Origin: Halorhodospira sp.
Lineage (GTDB): Bacteria > Pseudomonadota > Gammaproteobacteria > Nitrococcales > Halorhodospiraceae
DNA: 5,175 bases
Reading direction: 5' to 3'
Assembly: GCA_007127935.1 (NCBI GenBank)
Contig: SKYL01000038.1
Span: forward strand, 1 to 5,175
Shown: one piece after another, positions 1-5,053 of the stretch
Layout: every line of letters begins with the position of its first letter
Position numbering within the stretch: position 1 is the first letter of the stretch
Notes under the pieces: generated by a model
Database searches by the model: none
What the model saw: the letters and a program-made list of their open reading frames with translations, nothing else
What the model was told of the DNA's origin: nothing
Translations under genes and position numbers: made by a program

Positions 1-172
1 CGCCCGGCTCCAACTCGATGTTTCCCAACGGAACACGGCTGTGGTAGCTGAGCCCCTCCATCAGAATGTGCCGGAACCGATTGAACTTCGTCGCGAGCGT
101 ATCGTTCCAGAACTGAACGTAAGGGGTGGGTTCAGCAGTTGTTGCTCTGGTCACTTCGGTGGCTTCAGTCAT
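1..172 (-). CDS. Putative class I SAM-dependent methyltransferase, N-terminal part (cut by window edge)
   Basis: About 57 codons are visible, read leftwards from an ATG at 172-170; the rest lies outside the window. The start is well supported: GGAGG at 185-181 sits 8 nt upstream. After a low-complexity N-terminus rich in Thr, Ala and Glu comes the segment YVQFWNDTLATKFNRFRHIL, followed by a Gly-Leu-Ser-Tyr-His-Ser stretch. From memory of the family, this FWN...KF.RF.HIL...GL..HS pattern heads a group of small SAM-dependent methyltransferases, just before the DVGCG-type SAM-binding motif I. That motif would fall beyond the window edge, so the catalytic domain itself is not seen. The substrate is unknown. 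The gene lies 146 bp behind the cyclase gene on the same strand, in a locally AT-rich gap that probably carries its own promoter. The reading frame is certain; the family call is moderate. Confidence 0.62.
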   Translation of the reverse strand, partial: MTEATEVTRATTAEPTPYVQFWNDTLATKFNRFRHILMEGLSYHSRVPLGNIELEPG

Positions 173-318
173 GGCAGCCCCCTCCGAGTTCGGCGGTGTG
201 CCGGTGGATAAACCTCCTCTTTAGAAAGCCTAGAAAATAATCTTGCCGTTGCATTCTAAGGTCTTCCTTATTCACGCCTAGACTTGTAGATACCACCGAG
301 TAGCCGGCCGGCGGGGCG

Positions 319-1632
319 TCACCGCGATCCGACCATGGAACCGTGCTGGGGACAAACCCGGTCGCGCCCCGCCGCTTTGGCGGTGTAGAGCATTCGGTCC
401 GCCCGGGTGAGGAGCGCATCCGGCGCCTGGTCACCTGCCTCCAACTCCGCCACGCCGATGCTCACCGTGACGCCGAATGCACCCGCGGGACTGCTGAAGC
501 GTAAACCCGCCGCGTCCTGCCGCAACCGTTCCGCCAACTTGCACGCCGCGTCCAAGCCGCTTTCCGGCAGCAGCACCGCGAACTCCTCGCCACCCAGCCG
601 GGCGAAACAGTCACTCCCACGCACTTCTGGCATGACGACCTGCGCGAACTCCTTGAGGACCGCATCCCCCGCCGCGTGGCCGTAGCGATCATTGATCTGC
701 TTGAAGTGATCCAGGTCGAACATCAACACGCTGAGGGGATGACCGTAGCGCCGCGCCCGGTGGTACTCCTCCTCCAACGCCTCCATGAACGCCCGCCGGT
801 TGGCGGCGCCCGTGAGCGGGTCGGTTTGCGACAGCCAACGCAACTCTTCGGTCAGCCGCTCCAACTCGGTGATATCCCGGTAGAACCAGATGCGTCCCCA
901 GTAGGCGCCGTCGGGGCCGTGCAACCCCCGGGAGTACCGCTCCAGTACCCGCCCGCCCTTCATCTGGATGCGAACCCCGCGCTCCTCCTCGTCCAACGTG
1001 GAATACAGCTCCATGACCCGCTGGATAAACCCTTCGGGGTCCTCCAGCTGCTCGGTCACCGCCTGTAACGCCGCTTTTCCGTCCCGCGCCTCCATGACCT
1101 CTTCGGGGATATTCCATATCTCCAGAAAACGGCGGTTCCACGTCTTCATCCGGTTCTGGGCGTCGACCACCAAGATCCCATCCGGCGACTCATCCAGGTA
1201 GGCGCTCATCACCGTGGATTGATAACGCGTCTCCAGTTCCAGGTGGGCCGTACCGCTGATTTCATAGGCCGTACCCAGCAAGCGGGTCACGTTGCCGGCA
1301 TCATCGACGAAGGGCACCAGGGTGGTCTGCCAATAGGTCCTGCCGATGGGAAGATCGAGCACTTCCTGGTAGTCGGTCGGGGCCTTCTGCACGACGCAGC
1401 GGCGGTATCTGGCCTTGACCGCTGCCGCCATATCCGGGCTGAGCACCTCATCGACGCTGCGCCCCGCCACCTCGCCATGCTTCATCCCGGACAACTGCTC
1501 GTGGCGCGCGTTGATCGCGGCCAGACGGAACTCGTCATCGGAGACCACATCGATCACGAAGGCGGCGATCCCCAGGTAATCGATCATGCGGCGAAGCTCC
1601 GCGGGGTCGCGGTTGACGCTGAGTTCTTTCAT
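319..1632 (-). CDS. PAS-PAS-GGDEF diguanylate cyclase
   Basis: Predicted cytoplasmic diguanylate cyclase of 437 residues, making c-di-GMP from two GTP. No signal peptide or membrane segment is visible. PAS domain 1 spans about residues 12-127 and PAS domain 2 about 140-256; a short helical linker (ELERLTEELRWLSQ) then leads to the GGDEF domain at about 268-430. The GGDEF domain has DPLTG (271-275), metal-binding Asp306 in FDLDHFKQIND, the active-site loop GGEEF (347-351) and the RxxD inhibitory I-site R338-GS-D341 exactly five residues before it. It should therefore be active and feedback inhibited. No cofactor is evident for either PAS domain. The first ATG (1632) has no clear Shine-Dalgarno and an in-frame stop lies two codons upstream; Met16 (1587) has GGAG nine bases upstream and is an alternative start, leaving the domains intact. 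The gene is divergent from the cytochrome pair, which is compatible with redox or oxygen sensing but does not prove it. Confidence 0.93.
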   Translation of the reverse strand: MKELSVNRDPAELRRMIDYLGIAAFVIDVVSDDEFRLAAINARHEQLSGMKHGEVAGRSVDEVLSPDMAAAVKARYRRCVVQKAPTDYQEVLDLPIGRTYWQTTLVPFVDDAGNVTRLLGTAYEISGTAHLELETRYQSTVMSAYLDESPDGILVVDAQNRMKTWNRRFLEIWNIPEEVMEARDGKAALQAVTEQLEDPEGFIQRVMELYSTLDEEERGVRIQMKGGRVLERYSRGLHGPDGAYWGRIWFYRDITELERLTEELRWLSQTDPLTGAANRRAFMEALEEEYHRARRYGHPLSVLMFDLDHFKQINDRYGHAAGDAVLKEFAQVVMPEVRGSDCFARLGGEEFAVLLPESGLDAACKLAERLRQDAAGLRFSSPAGAFGVTVSIGVAELEAGDQAPDALLTRADRMLYTAKAAGRDRVCPQHGSMVGSR

Positions 1633-1661
1633 CGATTATCGGGGCCAGTTGTAATAGAACC

Positions 1662-1689
1662 AGCCTAGCCAACTTCCCCCAGATAGGCT
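1662..1689. repeat. Inverted repeat AGCCTA-N16-TAGGCT between divergent genes
   Basis: Perfect 6-bp arms at 1662-1667 and 1684-1689 lie in the 141-bp region between the cyclase and cytochrome start codons. Arm centres are 22 bp apart, about two helical turns, as expected for a dimeric regulator binding one DNA face. It could be a shared operator. Arms this short can occur by chance, so the regulatory reading is weak. No convincing -35/-10 pair was found for either direction. Confidence 0.3.
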
Positions 1690-1704
1690 ACGGTCTGATC
1701 TTAC

Positions 1705-1713
1705 GGGGGGGGG
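1705..1713. repeat. Homopolymeric tract of nine G
   Basis: Nine consecutive G on the plus strand, 60 bases before the first cytochrome start and 72 bases from the cyclase start. Tracts of this length are prone to slipped-strand mispairing, and in a promoter region a length change would alter element spacing. A C5 run and a G4 run 15-30 bases further (1728-1742) could fold with it or with each other in the cytochrome leader. Confidence 0.6.
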
Positions 1714-1773
1714 AACTCCGCCTCCATCCCCCAGTCGAGGGGAGAAAGACACCGGACGCGGGAGGACGGTTGG

Positions 1774-2400
1774 ATGCTACGATCCTTACTCACCGGCCTG
1801 CTCATCGGCGGCGTGATGGCGCCGCTCGCGCTCCAGGCGGAGGGGGAATCCGCCAAGGAGATGGGGCGGGAGCTGGTCAAGGAGTTCCGCTGCGACGGCT
1901 GCCACGGCATGGACGGCAACGGGACATCGCCCCCGCTGCCCGAGTACCCGAAGCTGGCCGGCCTCGACGCCGACTACATCGTCAAGCAGCTGGAAGACTT
2001 CACCACCGACCTGCGGCCCAGCCCGTTCATGACGCCCTTTGCCATACGGCTCGACGAAGAGCAGCGGCAAGCCGTGGCGGCGTGGTTCTCCAGCCAGACC
2101 ATGCGCCCGGAACCGCCCCGCGACCCCGAGCTGGTGGCCCGGGGTGAAGTGCTCCACTTCGAGGGCAACCCCGACAGCGGCGTCCCCGCCTGCGCCGGCT
2201 GCCACGGCGACGACGCCCGCGGCCAACCCCGCTTCCCCCGGCTGGCCGGCCAGCACCCCGACTACGCCTACCGGGAAATGAAGCGGTTCAAGACCGGGGA
2301 ACGCGACAACGACTCCCGCATGGCGATGCAGCGGGTGGTAATGCGGATGACAGACGAAGAGAAGCTGGCGACCGCCGAATACCATGCGACATTGGATTGA
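1774..2400 (+). CDS. Exported diheme cytochrome c, c4-like
   Basis: Periplasmic electron carrier of 208 residues with two class I cytochrome c domains, the size and layout of cytochrome c4. The N-terminus (MLRSLLTGLLIGGVMAPLAL then QA) is a Sec signal peptide with likely cleavage after residue 22. Domain 1 has CDGCH at residues 40-44 and Met86 (PSPFMTPFA) as the likely axial ligand. Domain 2 has CAGCH at 140-144; alignment to the c4 pattern makes Met185 the likely ligand, with Met183 close by. Each domain keeps the PxLAG and Y-(I/A)-x-(K/R)-(Q/E)-(L/M) segments typical after the heme site. The start follows GGAGG at 1761-1765 with an 8-nt spacer. It is the first gene of a pair, 37 bases ahead of a second diheme cytochrome, and divergent from the cyclase. 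Partner enzyme unknown: a terminal oxidase, reductase or sulfur-oxidising enzyme are all possible. Confidence 0.92.
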   Translation: MLRSLLTGLLIGGVMAPLALQAEGESAKEMGRELVKEFRCDGCHGMDGNGTSPPLPEYPKLAGLDADYIVKQLEDFTTDLRPSPFMTPFAIRLDEEQRQAVAAWFSSQTMRPEPPRDPELVARGEVLHFEGNPDSGVPACAGCHGDDARGQPRFPRLAGQHPDYAYREMKRFKTGERDNDSRMAMQRVVMRMTDEEKLATAEYHATLD

Positions 2401-2424
2401 CCAGGCTCACGCGGCCGATCAGTG

Positions 2425-2430
2425 AAGGAG
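2425..2430 (+). promoter_or_regulatory. Shine-Dalgarno of the second cytochrome gene
   Basis: AAGGAG with a 7-nt spacer to the ATG at 2438. It fixes that start and lies in the 37-base gap behind the first cytochrome stop, with no terminator between, supporting one transcript. Confidence 0.75.
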
Positions 2431-2437
2431 AGCATCC

Positions 2438-3163
2438 ATGAGAATTCCCCACCTCGTTCTGGTCTTACCGCTCCTGGCGGTGGTGGGCGCCACTCAGGGA
2501 TCGGAACGACCGGAGATCCAGGAGCAACCGCGGCTGCCGGGCATCGAGGCGGAGGACTACGCCTGGGACCACCAGGCAGACGAGATTCGAGCGCTTCTGG
2601 AACAGGAAGTGGACTACGAACAGGGGCGCTACGCCTACGTCTACTGCCAAGGTTGCCACCGGCAGGACGGCTCCGGCCGCCCCGACGGCACCTACCCGCA
2701 ACTCGCCGGCCAACACGCCTCTGTGCTGATCAAGCAGATGCTGGACATCCGCCGGGGTAGCCGCGAGAACCCCACCATGTACCCGTTCGCCGACGAACAC
2801 ATCCTCTACTACGACGACCTGCCCCACATCGCCGCCTACCTGGAGTCGCTGCCGATTCCGCCCGACAACGGCAGAGGCCCGGGCGAGGACTTGGCGCGTG
2901 GAGAGCGGCTGTATCAACAGGACTGCAAGCGCTGCCACGGCGCCAACGGCGAAGGGGACGCCGAGCGCTTCAAGCCCGTCCTGGCCGGGCAGCACTACGG
3001 CTACCTTGTCCGCCAGACCGTAGAGATCCGCGACCTCGAGCGGCGCAACGCCAACCCCGACATGGTCAAGGTCCTGCGCGGATACACCGACGGCGAAGTC
3101 CGCGCCGTATCGGACTACATCTCTCGGCTGGTGATGCCGGAACGCACGGGAAGCCACCGCTAA
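2438..3163 (+). CDS. Exported diheme cytochrome c with N-terminal extension
   Basis: Second periplasmic diheme cytochrome, 241 residues. A hydrophobic N-terminus (MRIPHLVLVLPLLAVVGA) forms a Sec signal peptide cleaved near residues 19-21. About 45 acidic residues with no heme motif follow, longer than in ordinary c4 proteins. Heme site 1 is CQGCH (70-74) with Met114 in NPTMYPF as the only nearby Met ligand; heme site 2 is CKRCH (163-167) with likely ligand Met209 in NANPDMVKV. Both domains keep the (Q/V)LAGQH segment after the heme motif and a C-terminal helix (IAAYLESL; VSDYISRL), so the protein is an internal duplication of a class I fold. It sits 37 bases after the first cytochrome, same strand, with a strong ribosome site, so the two are probably co-made and may exchange electrons. 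Exact role unknown; no oxidase, reductase or sulfur-oxidation gene is visible nearby. Confidence 0.9.
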   Translation: MRIPHLVLVLPLLAVVGATQGSERPEIQEQPRLPGIEAEDYAWDHQADEIRALLEQEVDYEQGRYAYVYCQGCHRQDGSGRPDGTYPQLAGQHASVLIKQMLDIRRGSRENPTMYPFADEHILYYDDLPHIAAYLESLPIPPDNGRGPGEDLARGERLYQQDCKRCHGANGEGDAERFKPVLAGQHYGYLVRQTVEIRDLERRNANPDMVKVLRGYTDGEVRAVSDYISRLVMPERTGSHR

Positions 3164-3167
3164 CCCA

Positions 3168-3329
3168 TTCTTCGCCGACTGTCTGAATGGTTGCGACGTG
3201 CTTCTCCTGGACGTTCGCGATCCGGGCGGTATCGACATCCACGCACTGTCCGATCAGAACAAGCCGCGCAAACTGCCCCTGTACGGCCACGACTACACCG
3301 ACCACGCGCAGGCACTCGGCGGAACCTGA
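3168..3329 (+). pseudogene. Possible gene remnant (C-terminal fragment) behind the cytochrome operon
   Basis: Starting just after the second cytochrome, in another frame, an open stretch of about 53 codons ends at TGA 3327-3329. It contains GCDVLLLDVRDPGGIDIHAL and then KPRKLPLYGHDYTDHAQALG. Most third positions are G or C and the composition is protein-like. The frame has no ATG and no good start: the only GTG (3198) falls inside the conserved-looking part and has no Shine-Dalgarno. The frame opens behind a stop at 3132-3134, inside the cytochrome gene. The simplest reading is the tail of a gene whose front was lost by deletion. The family is not recognised. It could still be a small GTG-started gene of 43 codons or a chance open frame. 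Confidence 0.35.
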
Positions 3330-3485
3330 TCCTGCCCAACATGCCGATGGAGTCCGACGACGTGCCGACCGCGCCTTCGCGGGCGCCGTTCACGCTGGTA
3401 CCCCTATGCTTCCCCTTTACACCATAGGCACCGCCGCCCCATCAGCGCGATAATGGCCCGGTCACACCCTGAACACGAGTACCTG
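3330..3485. other. Intergenic stretch without recognisable gene
   Basis: Together with the remnant before it, this forms the 322-base gap between the second cytochrome and the next exported protein. It holds a small GC hairpin CCGCG-CCTT-CGCGG (3369-3382) with no T run, so at best a weak terminator, and a CCTATG/CATAGG inverted repeat (3403-3408, 3423-3428). GATAAT at 3449-3454 could be a -10 box for the following gene, but there is no -35 at normal distance. Confidence 0.4.
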
Positions 3486-4013
3486 ATGAACCCACGAACC
3501 TCCATCGCCGGACTCCTGCTGGCCGCCTATCTACTCCCCGCCGCCGCCTACGACACCCTTGAACGGGGCGAGGGCGGCGCCACCGCCCTGGACATCATGG
3601 AGATGTTCACCATCCACCAGGGCGGTGTGGACCGGGACTTCATCGACCGGCTATTCGGCGCCAGCGTGATGTCGAACATGAACATCCCCGCCGAGCATCT
3701 ACGGGTCGCCTTCTACGACGCCGACACTGGGCGGCGAATGAATCGCCGCGAGATCCGCGAGTTGGTAGGGGATACTCCCCACGACGGCACGGTCGAACTG
3801 CTGTTCATGGCCGAGGGCCTCGCTCCGGGCGGTCTGCCCATGGAGGTCAGCCAGTTGGTGGCGCTCATGGACGCCTCCTACATCGCCAGCATGCGCCGGC
3901 CGCCACCGATCGACGTCGAGTTCTACGACGTTCGCTGTGGACCGAAGGGGCGCCTGGGCGGCGGCGTATCCGGCTACACGCCGCGGGAGCCGTGCGCTTC
4001 CGCCCCCGAATAG
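3486..4013 (+). CDS. Small exported protein of unknown function
   Basis: I do not recognise this family. From the ATG at 3486 the protein has 175 residues and begins with a Sec signal peptide (MNPRTSIAGLLLAAYLLPAA then AY), cleaved near residue 21. The frame also has an ATG at 3453, but that adds 11 polar residues ahead of the signal peptide, lacks a ribosome site and would fall inside a possible -10 box, so 3486 is preferred; its own Shine-Dalgarno is weak. The mature part (about 154 residues) is soluble, without membrane segments or known metal or heme motifs, and has a Met-rich middle (SVMSNMNIP) and segments VAFYDADTGRRMNRREIREL and DVEFYDVRCGPKG. Cys151 and Cys170 near the C-terminus could form a disulfide. 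Codon use matches the surrounding GC-rich genes. It is 322 bases behind the cytochromes and convergent with the cupin, so likely a single-gene unit. Confidence 0.72.
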   Translation: MNPRTSIAGLLLAAYLLPAAAYDTLERGEGGATALDIMEMFTIHQGGVDRDFIDRLFGASVMSNMNIPAEHLRVAFYDADTGRRMNRREIRELVGDTPHDGTVELLFMAEGLAPGGLPMEVSQLVALMDASYIASMRRPPPIDVEFYDVRCGPKGRLGGGVSGYTPREPCASAPE

Positions 4014-4027
4014 CATGCCCTCGGCCA

Positions 4028-4057
4028 GCGTTCTGCGGTAAACGCGAGCCTTGCTCG
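4028..4057. terminator. Weak hairpins between convergent genes
   Basis: In the 69-base gap between the exported protein (plus) and the cupin (minus) are GCGTT-N8-AACGC (4028-4045) and CGAGC-CTT-GCTCG (4045-4057). They share one base, so they largely exclude each other. Position suits a bidirectional terminator, but stems are only 5 bp and no T run follows on either strand. Confidence 0.25.
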
Positions 4058-4082
4058 ACTCGCCCCAGGCATCAGCCAAGCG

Positions 4083-4478
4083 TTACTCCGTCGTCCGGCC
4101 ATCGAAGTGCTCATGTGCGGCTTGAGCCTCGCTGCATGTCTTGTGCACCGTGCCGTCGACGTGCTCCGGCGGGCCGTAGATCGTGTAAAGCTTGAGCACC
4201 TCGCTTCCACTGGCGATGACATTGTGCCGCGCGCCCTGCGGCACAATGATGCCGTCGTCCGCCTTCACTTGGTGGTCGACCCCGTCGATGGAGATCGTGC
4301 CAGTGCCGGCCTCGATGCGGAAGAACTGGTCGCGGTCGTCGTGGACTTCCTCGCCGATCTCCTCGCCCGGCTGGATGGCCATCAGGACGAGCTGGAGGTT
4401 ATGCCCGGTATAGAGCACCTTGCGGAACAGGTCATTCTCTTCAGTCAGCTTTTCGATGTTGTCGACAAACCCTTTCAT
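4083..4478 (-). CDS. Small single-domain cupin protein
   Basis: A 131-residue single-domain cupin, probably cytoplasmic. Motif 1 is at about residues 38-58 (PGEEIGEEVHDDRDQFFRIE then AG) and motif 2 at about 76-86 (GIIVPQGARHN), the usual beta-barrel signatures. His46 and His85 are kept, but the second His of the classical HxH is Asp48 and the usual Glu is Gln51. As I recall, H....QF....G is common in a subgroup of small PF07883-type cupins annotated loosely as mannose-6-phosphate isomerase-like; no activity can be assigned. The short tail contains HKTCSEAQAAHEHFDG. The start at 4478 has a strong AGGAGA (4490-4485) that overlaps the TGA of the upstream crcB; only 11 bases separate the genes, so translation is probably coupled. 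The pairing suggests, but does not prove, a role in fluoride or halide stress. Confidence 0.85.
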   Translation of the reverse strand: MKGFVDNIEKLTEENDLFRKVLYTGHNLQLVLMAIQPGEEIGEEVHDDRDQFFRIEAGTGTISIDGVDHQVKADDGIIVPQGARHNVIASGSEVLKLYTIYGPPEHVDGTVHKTCSEAQAAHEHFDGRTTE

Positions 4479-4489
4479 GTTCTGTCTCC

Positions 4490-4870
4490 TCAGCCACGTG
4501 CCGCGATCAGGCTAAACCCAAACCAAACAACAATAAGACCAACAATGACACTGGAAACAACATAGCTCCCCGCAATCAATAATTCATCTCGACGTATCAG
4601 ATAGAATGTTTCGAGTCCGAACGCAGAGAATGTAGTAAATCCACCGGCAATCCCTGCGAACAGGAATAGACGGGCTTCGGGCGAGAACAAATGCTGTTTT
4701 ACGATAAGGCCGGCCAAGATCCCAACGATGAGGCAGCCAATGATGTTTACTGCGAACGTGCCAACTGGAAATCGCCAGTCCACCGCATGCTGAAGAGTCC
4801 ATCCGGAGATAAGATACCGGAGTACCGAGCCAATAGCGCCACCCAAAGCAACGATCATGACTGATTTCAC
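4490..4870 (-). CDS. crcB: Fluoride ion channel FluC/CrcB
   Basis: A 126-residue inner-membrane protein of the FluC/CrcB family, which exports toxic fluoride as a dual-topology dimer. Four hydrophobic segments are visible at about residues 3-22, 36-57, 67-91 and 98-122. Family signatures are GGAIGSVLRYLISGW (10-24), GTFAVNIIGC (37-46) with the pore Asn42, and GIAGGFTTFSAFGLE (73-87), which supplies the TTFS element and the two Phe (81, 84) lining the fluoride path. The start is GTG at 4870: GGAG stands 5 nt upstream, and the length matches the family's 124-127 residues. A longer frame back to a TTG at 4939 lacks a ribosome site and family similarity. It heads an operon with the cupin. GC is about 49% (hand count, 4501-4860), clearly below the cytochrome and cyclase genes, suggesting acquisition from another genome. 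Confidence 0.95.
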   Translation of the reverse strand: MKSVMIVALGGAIGSVLRYLISGWTLQHAVDWRFPVGTFAVNIIGCLIVGILAGLIVKQHLFSPEARLFLFAGIAGGFTTFSAFGLETFYLIRRDELLIAGSYVVSSVIVGLIVVWFGFSLIAARG

Positions 4871-4875
4871 GTTAT

Positions 4876-4879
4876 CTCC
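4876..4879 (-). promoter_or_regulatory. Ribosome binding site deciding the GTG start of crcB
   Basis: GGAG on the minus strand, followed by ATAAC and GTG (4870). No other in-frame start nearby (TTG 4939, ATG 4858) has such a site. Confidence 0.75.
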
Positions 4880-4886
4880 ATTTGTT

Positions 4887-4902
4887 TGATCCCCAATGAT
4901 CA
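4887..4902 (-). other. Small hairpin in the crcB leader
   Basis: On the minus strand TGATC-ATTGGG-GATCA can form a 5-bp stem with a 6-base loop, 7 bases upstream of the crcB ribosome site. It may influence translation. It does not match the fluoride riboswitch consensus, and such a short stem may be chance. Confidence 0.25.
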
Positions 4903-4954
4903 GGGCAAAGCCGTCCGAGCTGCCGAATAGGCGTTGCAATCCGCGAAAATATTG

Positions 4955-4982
4955 ATTATAACACCACGGTGTATTCTGTCGC
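4955..4982 (-). promoter_or_regulatory. Sigma-70-type extended -10 promoter of the crcB-cupin operon
   Basis: On the minus strand a perfect TATAAT (4960-4955) is preceded directly by TGT, giving the extended -10 form TGnTATAAT. A partial -35, GCGACA (4982-4977, four of six matches to TTGACA), lies 16 bases upstream. Transcription would begin near 4948, leaving a leader of about 78 bases before the GTG at 4870. This is the best promoter in the window and fits independent expression of crcB and the cupin. Confidence 0.65.
4961..4972. repeat. Inverted repeat ACACC-AC-GGTGT in the promoter spacer
   Basis: Two perfect 5-bp arms around AC fill most of the spacer between the -35 and -10 of the crcB promoter, where a repressor would block polymerase. 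A second palindrome, AACACGTGTT (4985-4994), lies just upstream of the -35. Operator function is inference. Confidence 0.35.
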
Positions 4983-4984
4983 GT

Positions 4985-4994
4985 AACACGTGTT
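4985..4994. repeat. Perfect 10-bp palindrome AACACGTGTT
   Basis: Its core CACGTGT occurs again at 5049-5055, exactly where recognisable IstA coding begins. It may be a regulator site upstream of the crcB promoter, part of an element end, or chance. Confidence 0.35.
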
Positions 4995-5053
4995 CACGGC
5001 TTCCGCTATGCTGCAGCAGGACGCCGTCCATAACCGGCAGCCGAACCCCACGT

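Noticed and set aside
173..318. c-di-GMP riboswitch before the methyltransferase gene, suggested by the neighbouring cyclase
   Set aside because: No recognisable conserved core (such as the GCACAGGGCAAACC-type segment) is present in this AT-rich gap.
676..1668. Plus-strand open frames opposite the PAS-GGDEF gene
   Set aside because: They lack family motifs and ribosome sites and overlap a complete, motif-rich minus-strand gene.
1786..2385. Long open frame on the minus strand opposite the first cytochrome (199 codons)
   Set aside because: It mirrors a high-GC coding gene; the plus-strand frame has a signal peptide, two CxxCH sites and a ribosome site, so the opposite frame is a shadow.
2465..3238. 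Long open frame on the minus strand opposite the second cytochrome (257 codons)
   Set aside because: Same shadow effect: Val/Ala/Gly-rich composition without motifs, opposite a well-supported diheme cytochrome.
3369..3382. Hairpin CCGCG-CCTT-CGCGG as terminator of the cytochrome operon
   Set aside because: The stem is short, about 200 bases after the stop and without a T run; short GC hairpins are expected by chance at this composition.
3453..3488. Upstream ATG at 3453 as start of the exported protein
   Set aside because: It would put a polar 11-residue tail ahead of the signal peptide, has no Shine-Dalgarno and overlaps a possible -10 box; 3486 is better.
4871..4939. Longer CrcB starting at the TTG at 4939
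   Set aside because: The extra 23 residues are polar, lie before the first membrane helix, have no ribosome site and would exceed the normal family length.
4871..4950. Fluoride riboswitch in the crcB leader
   Set aside because: The leader contains a CTGATCA that recalls the conserved 3' part, but the opening GGnGAUGG-type segment and the pairing CC-rich partner are absent. By eye it does not fit; a covariance search would settle it.
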